Shown: positions 9,628 through 18,434, numbered from the stretch's first letter. The stretch is 63,539 nt of DNA from Lachnospiraceae bacterium (GCA_009774625.1 VSOB01000007.1:1-63539); one strand, 5' to 3'. Program-made: numbers and translations. Notes: generated by a model not told the origin, from the sequence alone.

Positions 9628-9639
9628 TGCCTCTCCTCC

Positions 9640-10530
9640 TTATACTTCGTAGTTGACCCATTTTTTCTGGCCGATAAACTGAAAGACAGTGGCAACGCCG
9701 ATGATCAGTACAGTCCAGACAGCAATGGCGGATCCGGAACCGCGGCTGCCGGCCACAAAAGATTCACGGTAAAACAGATAGATAAGGCTTTGCACACTGG
9801 TCAGCGCCGGATTGGTTTCTTCCACCATCATATAAATCAGGTCATAAACTTTCAGAGAAGTCATGAGACGCATAATCATGGTAACGAACAGTGTGGGAGA
9901 GATCATGGGCAGAGTGATCTTGAAAAACTGCGTAATCTTACCGGCCCCGTCGATGGAAGCTGCTTCATAGTAGGATTTTGATATATTCTGCAGACCTGAC
10001 AGCAGCAGAACCGCATCGTAACCGATGGCGCTCCAGACAGCCACAATGGCGCAGGAGAGAAGGGCCACATGAGGATCGGTAACCCAGGCTACATGGATGC
10101 CGAAGATCTGGTTGAGAATACCGTACTCGCTGTTGAAGATCCAACGCCATACCATAGTGACTGCGGCAGGGGCACAGACCATAGGCAGGAAAAAGATAGT
10201 GCGGAAGCCGCCTTTGAATTTTACTCTGGCATTGAGCAGTATCGCTACCAACAGAGACAGAAAGATGCCTACAGGTACTGTGAGAATGCAGAACAGTAAG
10301 GTATTGCCGGTAGCTTTCCAGAAATCATTGTTTTGGAACATATTGATATAATTTTCCAGTCCGATAAATTTATAGTGGCCGAATCCAAGATGCTCACAGA
10401 AGCTGGCATAGATTGTCTGTATAAAAGGCCATACATTCAGTACGATCAGGCCGATGATGGTGGGAGCGACCATAAAATACCCCCAGTTTTGTTCCCGCCT
10501 GGATGCAACAGATAATTTTCCGCTGTTCAT
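9640..10530 (-). CDS. ABC sugar permease, MalF/MsmF type
   Basis: Partner of the MalG-type permease, 296 residues. I chose ATG at 10530 because AAAGGAGG lies 7 bases upstream; the TTG at 10548 would place that ribosome site inside the gene. Helices start at WGYFMVAPTIIGLIVLNVWP, and the EAA loop reads EAASIDGAGKITQFFKITLP. It follows the binding-protein gene with a 14-base gap, so the two are translated from one message. Confidence 0.94.
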   Translation of the reverse strand: MNSGKLSVASRREQNWGYFMVAPTIIGLIVLNVWPFIQTIYASFCEHLGFGHYKFIGLENYINMFQNNDFWKATGNTLLFCILTVPVGIFLSLLVAILLNARVKFKGGFRTIFFLPMVCAPAAVTMVWRWIFNSEYGILNQIFGIHVAWVTDPHVALLSCAIVAVWSAIGYDAVLLLSGLQNISKSYYEAASIDGAGKITQFFKITLPMISPTLFVTMIMRLMTSLKVYDLIYMMVEETNPALTSVQSLIYLFYRESFVAGSRGSGSAIAVWTVLIIGVATVFQFIGQKKWVNYEV

Positions 10531-10544
10531 ATGAAGTCCTCCTT

Positions 10545-11843
10545 TCAATGATCTGCCAGTTTTTTGGCAGTTTCCGTATCTACAATTGTCTGCATATTTT
10601 CCAGCCCGGTCTGAAGATCCTGATCACCGGAATAGACTTTGGTCAACTGATCCAGGACCTGACTTTTCCATTTGGGACTGGCCGAGTTATAGACTGCCTG
10701 TACGGCATAGTCAAACTGTTCAAATATGATATCCAGATTCAGTTTCTCATCATATGCATCGAAAGCGCTGCGCCAGGTTTCTTCCGTGCCCAGATAAGCG
10801 GGAATCGCCGCGCCATATTCACCCTGGATACGCTGGGCTTCTTCGGTTCCGAAAAATTTGATCACGTCCAGAGCAACTTCCAGTTGTTTGCCATGAGCTC
10901 CGGTAGAGTAGCACAGGCCGTTGGACATTGTGGCCCTGCCGTCACCGCTTAAGGGATCGGGGCATTTGGGCAATTTTGCAATGTCCCATTTACCGCGCAT
11001 TTCAGGATAGTTTTCCATTAACTGGGGCAGATTCCAGTTGCCTTCCTGATACATGGCGCCCACCCCGGAAAAGAAGGCCGTTGAAGGAGTGGTTTCGGTG
11101 AAATACGTTTGTGTGGGACACCAGTCATAGTCCTGCATCCCCACATAGAATGAGATCCCTTTGACAGAAGCGGGCTGCGTATAGCCGGCAGCAGTTCTGT
11201 CATCATTCAGAATATAGCCGCCTGCCTGATAAACAAAGGGCCAGTATCCAAGCTGGTCGTCATTGTATGCCATGAAACCATACTTTCCGGTGGCATTGTA
11301 GATTTTTTCAGAGGCGCTGACCAGATCGTCCCAGGTCCAGTCGTCATTGGGGTATTCCACGCCGGCTGCATCGAAAATCTCTTTGTTGTATACCAGATGC
11401 CCGTTATCTTTGTCTTTGGGAACGCCGTACAGGTTTCCGTCACTGCCGCTGGCATTGTTGCGGGATATTTCGGAAAAATGGTTTTCATAATAATCCGGGT
11501 CTATATCATCGTAGAGATGGGTCACATCTGCCAGCATACCAAAGTCTGCATAGTACAGGAGTTGATTGGTGTGCATCCAGAAAATGTCCGGCAGAGTGTT
11601 GCTTTCGGCAGCCGCTTCCAGCTTTGTCCAGTATTCATTCCAACTGGTGGCCTGCACTTCGATCACTACATCAGGATGCTTGGCAGTATAAGCGTCGCAC
11701 ATGGCCTGCATACCAGGACGCTGATAGACATCCCAGATCTGGAATGTCAGATGGACCTTGCCGTCTGATGCGCCGCATCCGGCCACAGACAGCATTAACA
11801 GCATGGACAGAGCAATGGCAGTTATACGGTATATCTTTTTCAT
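10545..11843 (-). CDS. Extracellular solute-binding lipoprotein for (probably) alpha-galactosides
   Basis: First gene of the alpha-galactoside operon; captures sugar outside the cell and delivers it to the permease pair. ATG 11843 gives a lipoprotein signal (MKKIYRITAIALSMLLMLSVAGC), then a family-1 binding-protein fold (TFQIWDVYQRPGMQAMCDAY, DIFWMHTNQLLYYADFGML, YGVPKDKDNGHLVYNKEIF). The product is 432 residues, normal for the family. The longer frame from 12086 is rejected because its extra 81 residues are not protein-like and include the promoter. Aromatic residues in the binding region fit a sugar ligand, but specificity is inferred from the alpha-galactosidase. Confidence 0.94.
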   Translation of the reverse strand: MKKIYRITAIALSMLLMLSVAGCGASDGKVHLTFQIWDVYQRPGMQAMCDAYTAKHPDVVIEVQATSWNEYWTKLEAAAESNTLPDIFWMHTNQLLYYADFGMLADVTHLYDDIDPDYYENHFSEISRNNASGSDGNLYGVPKDKDNGHLVYNKEIFDAAGVEYPNDDWTWDDLVSASEKIYNATGKYGFMAYNDDQLGYWPFVYQAGGYILNDDRTAAGYTQPASVKGISFYVGMQDYDWCPTQTYFTETTPSTAFFSGVGAMYQEGNWNLPQLMENYPEMRGKWDIAKLPKCPDPLSGDGRATMSNGLCYSTGAHGKQLEVALDVIKFFGTEEAQRIQGEYGAAIPAYLGTEETWRSAFDAYDEKLNLDIIFEQFDYAVQAVYNSASPKWKSQVLDQLTKVYSGDQDLQTGLENMQTIVDTETAKKLADH

Positions 11844-11931
11844 ATCTTTTCCCCTTTTTTTAATTTTTGCCTGTGATGTGCAGAGAGACTGTCCGGACTT
11901 TGACTCTGTGTACCTCGTATAAGCTAAAAAT

Positions 11932-11961
11932 ATTATAAATTGTATCAAAGATATCTGTAAA
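11932..11961 (-). promoter_or_regulatory. Promoter of the alpha-galactoside operon
   Basis: On the minus strand: TTTACA (11961-11956), an 18-base spacer and a perfect TATAAT (11937-11932). The roughly 80-base leader ends at an AGGGGA ribosome site. The AraC binding site should lie upstream, between 11962 and about 12060, but no clear direct repeat was found there. Confidence 0.6.
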
Positions 11962-12089
11962 TTAAGTGGTGTGCTCAAAATATATTGTGGTTTGCCGAAA
12001 GTTACATTTTTATATATCTTAGATTGATTTTTATATATTGGCCAAAGGATATCGGATTCGCTTTTTTCGAAGGATATTTCCGCCAATAT

Positions 12090-12131
12090 TTGACAATTAA
12101 CAGACAGTTTATTTCCTATCTGTTAGGAAAT
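12090..12131 (+). promoter_or_regulatory. Possible promoter and operator of the PRD regulator gene
   Basis: TTGACA (12090-12095) is followed, at the place where a -10 would lie, by a perfect inverted repeat: ATTTCCTA (12111-12118) and TAGGAAAT (12124-12131) with a 5-base centre. The -10 itself is poor (TTCCTA), as in activated or autoregulated promoters. Suggestive only. Confidence 0.35.
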
Positions 12132-12173
12132 AATATGGAAAAAAACGGAGATGCTATCATGTATAATTAGGCC

Positions 12174-14090
12174 ATGCAAATGAGACAGAAAAGAATCCTT
12201 GAGATTTTAAAAGAAAAGAAAGATTGGATCACAGGGAAAGAATTATCAACGATGCTGAGTGTTTCGGATCGGACGATTCGAAATGATATGGAGCTGTTGA
12301 GAAAGGAATGTGAAGGGCTCATAGAATCCAGCGTGCGCTATGGCTACCGGATCAATCGGGAAGTGTCCGAAAAGAGCGATTCGGAAAGCCGGGGCGCAGC
12401 AGGCCGGGACCTCAGGGAAGATATTCCTCAGACTTCGGAAGAACGGTGTAAGTATATCATCGAGAAGCTGCTTTTCAGTACGCGCAGGCTGAATCTTTTT
12501 GATCTGCAGTATGCGATTTATGTCAGTGAATTTACGATCAAAAATGATATAAAAAAGGTTGCCGAAATGCTGGAAAAGTATGACGGAGTGGAATTGGTCA
12601 GGACAGACAGCCACATCTATATAAAAGGGAGCGAAGAGTGTAAACGGTCTGTCTATAAGGATTTGCTTGCCAATGAAACCAAAGGAAACTTTATCAATAT
12701 CAATAAGATTGATGAGCTTTTTCCTAATTTTGATCTGATCAAAGTGAAAAATACCCTGGAGGAGATTCTTGGGAAATACAGTTACCGGGTACGTGAGGAA
12801 ACTTTTCCCATGCTCATGATCCATGTAGGCGTTTCGATTCAGAGAATGATGAACTACAACTATGTGGAAACGGACAGATGCCGCAGTGAGATCAGGGATA
12901 CTCCGGAATATAAGATTGCGATGGAGTTTTTTACAAAGGTGACGGCTTCTCTCTGTTTTGACCTGAATGAAAACGAGGTGGTCTTATTTGCAAATTTGCT
13001 GATCGGCAGACAGCGAAGTACCCTCTTTGACAACAAAGAAGAATATCTTTTACAGGCAGAGGATCTGACACTGAAGATTATCAATACGGTCCGGCTCAGA
13101 TATGATATCGACTTTTCAGGCGATATGACTTTTAAGGACGGACTCATTCTGCATCTGCAGAATCTTCTGGAACGCATCCGCTACAAAGCAGTTGTTTCCA
13201 ATGTCTGTCTGGCTGAGATCAAAAAGACCTATCCTCTTGTGTTTGAGATGAGCGTTTTTATCGGCCGTAGTATCGAGGAATATACGGGCAGCTCCATCTC
13301 GGAGGATGAGATCGGTTTTCTGGCGATTCATCTGGGTGCGGCGTATGACAGACTGAACATCAAATATTTTTATCATGTGGTGTTGATTCAGCCCAACAGC
13401 AACACTCTGACAGGGGCCTGCAGCGATAAGATACTGGAACGTTTCGGGGAACGGCTCGTAATCGATGCCATACTGAAATATTATGAGGCGTCGGTGATCG
13501 AGAGTCTGCATCCGGATCTGCTGATCTCCACCATACCGATTACGCATAAACTGGATATTCCCATAATCCCCATCACCATGTTTGTGAATACCAGTGATGA
13601 ATATAAAATATTCAGGGCGATTACGGAGCTGGATCGGAGACATTATAAGAGAGAGTTTGATAACTTTATCAAATGCCTGATTCTGGATGAGTACTACTTC
13701 TTTCATCTGGAGTGTGATACCTGGGAAGATGTGATCAGCTATATGTGCGACCGGATGTATGAAGGAGGACGTGTGGAAGAAAGTTTCAAAGCGTCCACAT
13801 TCGAACGGGAGAAGATGGCCTATACCTCATTCAGCTATGGTTATGCCATCCCGCATGCGCTGAATTACTCGGCGATCAGATCCACTATGGGAATCGCTGT
13901 ACTGAAGCGTCCCATGCAGTGGGGCGAGTATCAGGTCCGCCTGGTATTGCTGCTGGCAATCCGGGATGGCGAGCGGGAGCTGCTCAAAATATTTTTTGAC
14001 TGGCTGGGCAATCTCAGTGACGATACACTTCTTCTCTCTAAGATCATGAAGGCGGAAAATGCAGAAACTTTTATTGGGTTAATCGAATAA
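12174..14090 (+). CDS. PRD-containing PTS-controlled transcriptional activator (BglG/LicR type)
   Basis: Predicted activator of the PTS cluster that follows, 638 residues. Residues 1-60 are an HTH_11 domain (ILEILKEKKDWITGKELS, LSVSDRTIRNDMELL); a second Mga-type helix-turn-helix lies at about 95-150. Two PRD domains follow, with candidate phospho-histidines H217 (MIHVGV) and H386 (AIHLGAAYD). A EIIB-like segment (about 400-480) starts LIQPNSNT and lacks the P-loop cysteine. A EIIA-like C-terminal domain has the phosphorylatable H561 in YGYAIPHAL. PRDs are phosphorylated by HPr and PTS components, tying expression to sugar supply. The RDD gene starts about 14 bases downstream. Confidence 0.9.
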   Translation: MQMRQKRILEILKEKKDWITGKELSTMLSVSDRTIRNDMELLRKECEGLIESSVRYGYRINREVSEKSDSESRGAAGRDLREDIPQTSEERCKYIIEKLLFSTRRLNLFDLQYAIYVSEFTIKNDIKKVAEMLEKYDGVELVRTDSHIYIKGSEECKRSVYKDLLANETKGNFININKIDELFPNFDLIKVKNTLEEILGKYSYRVREETFPMLMIHVGVSIQRMMNYNYVETDRCRSEIRDTPEYKIAMEFFTKVTASLCFDLNENEVVLFANLLIGRQRSTLFDNKEEYLLQAEDLTLKIINTVRLRYDIDFSGDMTFKDGLILHLQNLLERIRYKAVVSNVCLAEIKKTYPLVFEMSVFIGRSIEEYTGSSISEDEIGFLAIHLGAAYDRLNIKYFYHVVLIQPNSNTLTGACSDKILERFGERLVIDAILKYYEASVIESLHPDLLISTIPITHKLDIPIIPITMFVNTSDEYKIFRAITELDRRHYKREFDNFIKCLILDEYYFFHLECDTWEDVISYMCDRMYEGGRVEESFKASTFEREKMAYTSFSYGYAIPHALNYSAIRSTMGIAVLKRPMQWGEYQVRLVLLLAIRDGERELLKIFFDWLGNLSDDTLLLSKIMKAENAETFIGLIE

Positions 14091-14104
14091 GGAGATGGGT
14101 GGAT

Positions 14105-14671
14105 ATGAAGAAAAAAAACAATGCGGCAGTGACGCCGGCTCCACCGGCTCCACTGAACAGAAGGACATTTGCTTTTTTGCTGGACTGGTATCTGGGATCG
14201 GCGTTCAGTGCGGTTCCGGTAGGGATTCTGTGGAATATGCAGACAGGAGAAGAAGTGATCAATACCGATATTACGCTGTTTGAAGCGCCCTATGGCTGGC
14301 TTGCAGGAGCGCTGGGCCTTTTATTTGGCATCATTTATTATTATGCGGTCCCTCTTAAGGTATGGCAGGGGCAGACTCTGGGTAAGAGACTGATGGCGCT
14401 CCGGATAACCGGTGAGGACGGACAGCCGCTTTCGGCAGGCAGCCTTGCTTTGAGACAGATTGTGGGCGTTATGATTCTGGAGGGCTCTTTTATGCTGACG
14501 GGCCAGTATGTGCTGCAGATGCTTACCATGCTGACAAGAGGAGCGATCGGAAAAGGGCCGGGCTATCTGTTGCTGGCGGTATTTCTGATTTCTGCCTGGA
14601 TGGTATGCAAAGGGGGAAAAGCGGCGCATGATATCTGGGCAGGCAGTAAAGTGGTAAGCAGTCATCAGTAA
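14105..14671 (+). CDS. RDD family membrane protein
   Basis: Small integral membrane protein of 188 residues. It opens with a basic, proline-rich stretch, then RRTFAFLLDWYLGSAF, the Arg and Asp-Asp-like signature of the RDD domain. Four hydrophobic segments follow, with the conserved QTLGKRLMALRI loop and a C-terminal HDIWAGSKVV. ATG 14105 is chosen; GTG 14099 is possible. Function is unknown for most RDD proteins. Its position between the PRD regulator and the PTS genes suggests a role in the same pathway, but nothing in the sequence says which. Confidence 0.82.
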   Translation: MKKKNNAAVTPAPPAPLNRRTFAFLLDWYLGSAFSAVPVGILWNMQTGEEVINTDITLFEAPYGWLAGALGLLFGIIYYYAVPLKVWQGQTLGKRLMALRITGEDGQPLSAGSLALRQIVGVMILEGSFMLTGQYVLQMLTMLTRGAIGKGPGYLLLAVFLISAWMVCKGGKAAHDIWAGSKVVSSHQ

Positions 14672-14728
14672 CTGAAAAGCGATAAGCAGTAAACAAGAAA
14701 GACTAATATTATGAAGGAGGAATGCACT

Positions 14729-15037
14729 ATGGAAGAAATGGAACTGATCTGTTTTAAGATCATCTCTGCGGTGGGAGAGGCAAAGAGCGATTATATCTCA
14801 GCCCTGGAAGCCGCAAAAAAGGGAGAATTTGAAAAAGCAGAGGAATCGATTAAGCATGGAGAGGAATGCTATTTAAACGGGCATAAACAGCATGCTGAAT
14901 TGATTACGAAAGAGGCAGGCGGAGAGAAAACAGAAGTATGCCTTTTGCTGATGCATGCCGAGGACCAGTTGATGGCTGCAGAAACCATTAAATTATTGGC
15001 TGTTGAGCTGATCGGGCTTTACAAAAAGATGAATTGA
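14729..15037 (+). CDS. PTS enzyme IIA, lactose/cellobiose family
   Basis: Cytoplasmic phosphocarrier that takes phosphate from HPr and passes it to the IIB protein. It has 102 residues and is all-helical, with the phospho-histidine His76 in LMHAEDQLM and the nearby Asp79 of the trimer core. ATG 14729 is chosen because AAGGAGG lies 8 bases upstream; ATG 14711 precedes that ribosome site. IIA, IIB and IIC are separate genes here, as in cellobiose and chitobiose systems. The substrate class (beta-linked disaccharide-like) follows from the family, the exact sugar does not. Confidence 0.93.
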   Translation: MEEMELICFKIISAVGEAKSDYISALEAAKKGEFEKAEESIKHGEECYLNGHKQHAELITKEAGGEKTEVCLLLMHAEDQLMAAETIKLLAVELIGLYKKMN

Positions 15038-15057
15038 GGGAAAGGAGGAACAACACC

Positions 15058-15381
15058 ATGAAAAGATTTTATTTATTTTGCAACGCAGGAATGTCAACCA
15101 GTCTGCTGGCCAGCAAGATGCAGAAAACTGCAGATGCGCATGAACTGCCCATTGAGATCAAAGCGTTTTCAGACGCACAGATGAGCGACATCGTAAGCGA
15201 GTTCAATCCGGAAGTGATTCTTCTGGGACCGCAGGTAAAGCATCTCTATGATAAGGTGAATGAGCGGTACGGACAGGAGCATGTGGTGGCAGTCATCGAC
15301 AGCGCTGACTATGGCAATGTGGACGGCGAGAGGGTATTAAAAAAGGCAATGAAGCTTTACAAAGAAAGTAGAGGAAAATAA
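15058..15381 (+). CDS. PTS enzyme IIB, cellobiose family
   Basis: Cytoplasmic phosphotransferase that phosphorylates the sugar during transport. It has 107 residues starting MKRFYLFCNAGMSTSLL; Cys8 in the P-loop-like CNAGMSTS is the phosphorylation site. AAAGGAGG lies 9 bases before ATG 15058. It starts 20 bases after the IIA stop and ends 3 bases before IIC. Confidence 0.94.
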   Translation: MKRFYLFCNAGMSTSLLASKMQKTADAHELPIEIKAFSDAQMSDIVSEFNPEVILLGPQVKHLYDKVNERYGQEHVVAVIDSADYGNVDGERVLKKAMKLYKESRGK

Positions 15382-15384
15382 GTT

Positions 15385-16737
15385 ATGATGCAGAGACTTG
15401 AAAAAATCCTGATGCCCATTGCGAATGTGCTGTCCAGGAACAAGATACTGATTGCGATTCGCGACGGTTTTCTGGTTACGGTTCCGATCACCATTGTGGG
15501 TTCTATTTTCCTGCTGATCGCCAATTTCCCAATGGAAGGTTTTCTGAATCTGATGACCACCATTTTCGGAGCTGGCTGGGATGCATATCTGGGACGGGTA
15601 TCGGCTATCGCTTTTGACTGTGTGGCTCTTCTCGGTGTTCTGAGTATCGGGTATTGTTATGCACGTGAAAAAGGTCTTGAAAACAGGATCGGCGGAGCCG
15701 TGGTGGCTCTGGTATGCTTTTTGATCATCACACCCCAGAGAACGTTTGTGGAGCTGGAAGGCGCTGCAGAAGCGGCATCCTTCAGTGGATTCCAGTTTAC
15801 ATTTCTGGGTACTGCGGGCATGTTCCTGGCAATGATTACGGCCATTCTGTCTGTTGAGATTTATGCATGGGCAATCAGAAAGAAACTGATTATCCGTCTG
15901 CCGGACGGAGTGCCGCCTATGGTTATGGAATCCTTTGCTTCTCTGATTCCGTCAGCCATTGCAATGACAGTATTCTTTGTTGTGGGCATTATATTTGACC
16001 ATACATCCTTTGAATATGCTCATTATTTTATTTACCGTGTGCTGCAGGCTCCTCTGGTGGGGCTGGGCAAGCTGTCCGGATTTGAGGTGATTTATCAGTT
16101 CCTGTCCACACTGTTCTGGTTCTTCGGTATCAATGGACCGGCAGTTACCAATACGATTTTCAGCCCGATCCATAAGGTTCTGACCGTGGAAAATTACGAA
16201 GCTGCACAGGCAGGTCTGGAGATGACAAATATCTTTACAGCCGGATTCTCAGATTTCTTCTGCAACTTTGGCGGCGGCGGTTCCACACTGGGCCTTGTTA
16301 TTATCATGGCTTTCCTGGGAAAGTCCAACCGTATGAAAACACTGGGCAGATTGTCGCTGCCGGCCGGGATTTTCGGTATCAATGAGCCGCTGATCTTTGG
16401 TCTGCCTATCGTACTGAACCCGTTGATGGCAGTTCCGTTTATCCTGACACCGTGTGTCAATACGGTGATCGGATATCTGGCTACGATTACGGGGATTATG
16501 CCGATCACACTGGGCGTTCAACTGCCCTGGACCTGTCCGATTATCTTCTCAGGATTCCTTGTGACCGGGTCTGTCATGGGTTCCGTCGTCCAGATTGTCA
16601 TGCTGGCTGTGGATATATTGATTTACTATCCGTTCTTCAAGCTGCTGGATAAGAGGTATCTGGAAGAAGAGAGCGCTGCAGGCGGCGAAGAGGATGAATT
16701 GGATAATCTGTCCTTTGATGATTTGGAACTGGATTAA
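15385..16737 (+). CDS. PTS enzyme IIC, cellobiose/lactose family permease
   Basis: Membrane channel of the PTS, 450 residues with about ten hydrophobic segments. Family marks: DGFLVTVPITIVGSIFLL near the start, the FWFFGINGPAV segment, and the substrate loop FGINEPLIFGLPIVLNP with the catalytically important NEP. The C-terminal tail is acidic. Members of this family import cellobiose, chitobiose, lactose and other beta-glycosides as 6-phospho-sugars. Given the MupG-like and glycosylasparaginase-like genes downstream, an amino-sugar conjugate is plausible (inference). Confidence 0.94.
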   Translation: MMQRLEKILMPIANVLSRNKILIAIRDGFLVTVPITIVGSIFLLIANFPMEGFLNLMTTIFGAGWDAYLGRVSAIAFDCVALLGVLSIGYCYAREKGLENRIGGAVVALVCFLIITPQRTFVELEGAAEAASFSGFQFTFLGTAGMFLAMITAILSVEIYAWAIRKKLIIRLPDGVPPMVMESFASLIPSAIAMTVFFVVGIIFDHTSFEYAHYFIYRVLQAPLVGLGKLSGFEVIYQFLSTLFWFFGINGPAVTNTIFSPIHKVLTVENYEAAQAGLEMTNIFTAGFSDFFCNFGGGGSTLGLVIIMAFLGKSNRMKTLGRLSLPAGIFGINEPLIFGLPIVLNPLMAVPFILTPCVNTVIGYLATITGIMPITLGVQLPWTCPIIFSGFLVTGSVMGSVVQIVMLAVDILIYYPFFKLLDKRYLEEESAAGGEEDELDNLSFDDLELD

Positions 16738-16805
16738 AAACGGTCTGACTAGTAGGAACGGTCACCGGACGCCGGTATATGCGCCGGGGCAATGGGAGGC
16801 AGAAT

Positions 16806-17330
16806 ATGAAGGTAGTATTAATTTTTGATCAGGGTCTGGCAGGGGCCGGGGGAAAATCCAATCCCAACGTGGGCCTGACTGCCGTAAAGGGTGGAATTGG
16901 TTCTGCCCTGATGTTGGAGCCGCATTTTGAAAAAATCGGAGCGCAGGTTGCCGCTACGCTGTATTGCGGTAATGAATACTTTCTGCAAAATGAGGAGGAA
17001 GTGGTAACCAAGATGACAGCCATGGTAAAGAAGGTGAAGCCGGACTTCGTGCTGTGCGGCCCCTGCTTCAACTATCCGGATTATGCCCGGATGGCTGCTA
17101 TGATTTCCGCTAATATTTTGCAGAATACCGAGTTCAAGTCCTGTGCCATGATGTCTGTGGAAAATGGGGAGACAATCGGGGCTTATAAAGACAAGACGCC
17201 TATTCTGAAAATGCCGAAAAAGGGCGGGACCGGATTAAATGACAGCTTTGCGGATCTGTGTGAATTTATACAGTGTACCGTGCAGGGGTCAGGAGAGCTG
17301 GAAGCTGTCCGGAATCGGGTTTGCTATTAG
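16806..17330 (+). CDS. Stand-alone N-terminal domain of the GrdB (glycine/sarcosine/betaine reductase B) family
   Basis: Resembles the first third of GrdB-type reductase subunits. The opening MKVVLIFDQGLAGAGGK, the VAATLYCGNEYFLQNEEEV segment and VLCGPCFNYPDYARM parallel the start, CGDNYF and AGPAFNAGRYG regions of GrdB. True GrdB proteins are about 430 residues and carry a selenocysteine in the C-terminal part; this one is 174 residues, ends in TAG, and has no in-frame UGA, so it cannot be a selenoprotein. Cysteines at CGP-CFN and near the C-terminus are the only redox candidates. ATG 16806 follows GGGAGG by 6 bases. It lies between the PTS and the peptidase genes. Function unknown; a ligand-binding or scaffold role is possible. 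Confidence 0.75.
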   Translation: MKVVLIFDQGLAGAGGKSNPNVGLTAVKGGIGSALMLEPHFEKIGAQVAATLYCGNEYFLQNEEEVVTKMTAMVKKVKPDFVLCGPCFNYPDYARMAAMISANILQNTEFKSCAMMSVENGETIGAYKDKTPILKMPKKGGTGLNDSFADLCEFIQCTVQGSGELEAVRNRVCY

Positions 17331-17352
17331 GCACATATGAATTTAAAAAGAG

Positions 17353-17397
17353 CCGCCGCAAAATGACTGACTGAAATGGATTTTGCGGCGGTCTTTT
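17353..17397 (+). terminator. Terminator-like hairpin inside the PTS/peptidase cluster
   Basis: A perfect 12-bp GC-rich stem (17353-17364 with 17380-17391) is followed by TCTTTTC. It separates the GrdB-like gene from the first M42 gene, whose ribosome site begins 4 bases later. It may cut transcript level for the downstream genes. Confidence 0.7.
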
Positions 17398-17411
17398 CAA
17401 AAAGGAGAGGT

Positions 17412-18434
17412 ATGAACACAGGCAGATTAGAAACACTATGTAACAGTTTTGGGGTCAGCAGCGCGGAGCATCTGATTGCAAACATGCTTCGTAAGAGCTA
17501 TGAACCTTTGTGTGATGAAATAAAATGTGACCGTCTTGGCTCATTGTTTGCCATAAAGCGGTCAAAGAATCCGGATGCGGCCACTTTTATGATCGCTTCC
17601 CCGCTGGATGAGGTGGGAATGATGATTTCAGAGGTGAAAAAGGAAGGAACCCTTTCTTTTATCCCGCTGGAGCATTTGGCATGCAGCTCTCTGCTGCATC
17701 AGCGTGTACGCATTTTAACAAGAAAGAATACCTGTATTGACGGTGTAATCGGAATGGACAAAAAGATGCTGGAGGACTCCTGCGAGGTGAAAAATGCAGA
17801 GGATTTGTTTATTGCCTGCGGCCTTTTGGAGGAAGAAATCAAGGAGCTGATCCATCCCGGCGACCTGGTGGGATATGGCAGCGCATTCAGCGAACAGGAT
17901 GGGGTCCTTATGTCAAAGGCACTGTTTCCGCGGATTTTAAATGAGGTTACACTGGAGCTGCTGGAACGGGTAAAGGATACAGAGTTTGACTTTCATCTGG
18001 CAGTGGGCTGCATCGCCCAGTCTGTGATCGGTTTCAGAGGGACGAAAACGGCCACTTATGTAATCAGGCCGGATGCGGCAATCGCCCTGACGGCATTTGA
18101 TACGGCCAAAAGGAAGGTCCGGACCGGGGACGGAGTGATCCTCGGCTATTATGACCGTCAGATGCTGCCTTCTCAGGTTTTTTTACATGATTTTTCAGAG
18201 AAGGTTGCTGCAAAGGCTTATTTTGGAGCCACAGGGAATGACGGTTCTTTCATTCATAAAACATTAAAGGGCACCCCTGCCATCAGTGTGGGAATTGCCG
18301 TGGACAATATGGGAAGCGCCAATGAAACAGGCAGGACCGGAGATGTGGATACTCTGGTGGACAGCTTGGCTGCGTATCTGGGCGCCATTGATTCTGAAAA
18401 AATTGCAGCATTTGGACTGGGTGATGTATTATGA
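17412..18434 (+). CDS. M42 aminopeptidase homologue lacking the metal ligands (pseudo-enzyme)
   Basis: 340 residues with the overall layout of M42/glutamyl aminopeptidases, clearly homologous to the next gene, but the active site is gone. Compared with its neighbour: AAHMDE reads ASPLDE (His to Pro64), KAFDDR reads KALFPR, VQEEPGLRG reads AQSVIGFRG (both Glu lost), the AIDTT Asp is replaced by Thr in ALTAF, and MHTNH reads MGSAN. Structural glycines and GNDGSFIH/DNMGSANETGRTGD remain. ATG 17412 follows AAAGGAGAGG. The stop overlaps the start of the intact M42 gene (ATGA), implying coupled, roughly equal translation. M42 enzymes form dodecamers, so a regulatory or structural partner subunit is a reasonable inference. 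Confidence 0.82.
   Translation: MNTGRLETLCNSFGVSSAEHLIANMLRKSYEPLCDEIKCDRLGSLFAIKRSKNPDAATFMIASPLDEVGMMISEVKKEGTLSFIPLEHLACSSLLHQRVRILTRKNTCIDGVIGMDKKMLEDSCEVKNAEDLFIACGLLEEEIKELIHPGDLVGYGSAFSEQDGVLMSKALFPRILNEVTLELLERVKDTEFDFHLAVGCIAQSVIGFRGTKTATYVIRPDAAIALTAFDTAKRKVRTGDGVILGYYDRQMLPSQVFLHDFSEKVAAKAYFGATGNDGSFIHKTLKGTPAISVGIAVDNMGSANETGRTGDVDTLVDSLAAYLGAIDSEKIAAFGLGDVL

Noticed and set aside
16806..17330. Selenoprotein B of glycine reductase
   Set aside because: The frame has no in-frame TGA, ends in TAG, and lacks the C-terminal half that holds selenocysteine.
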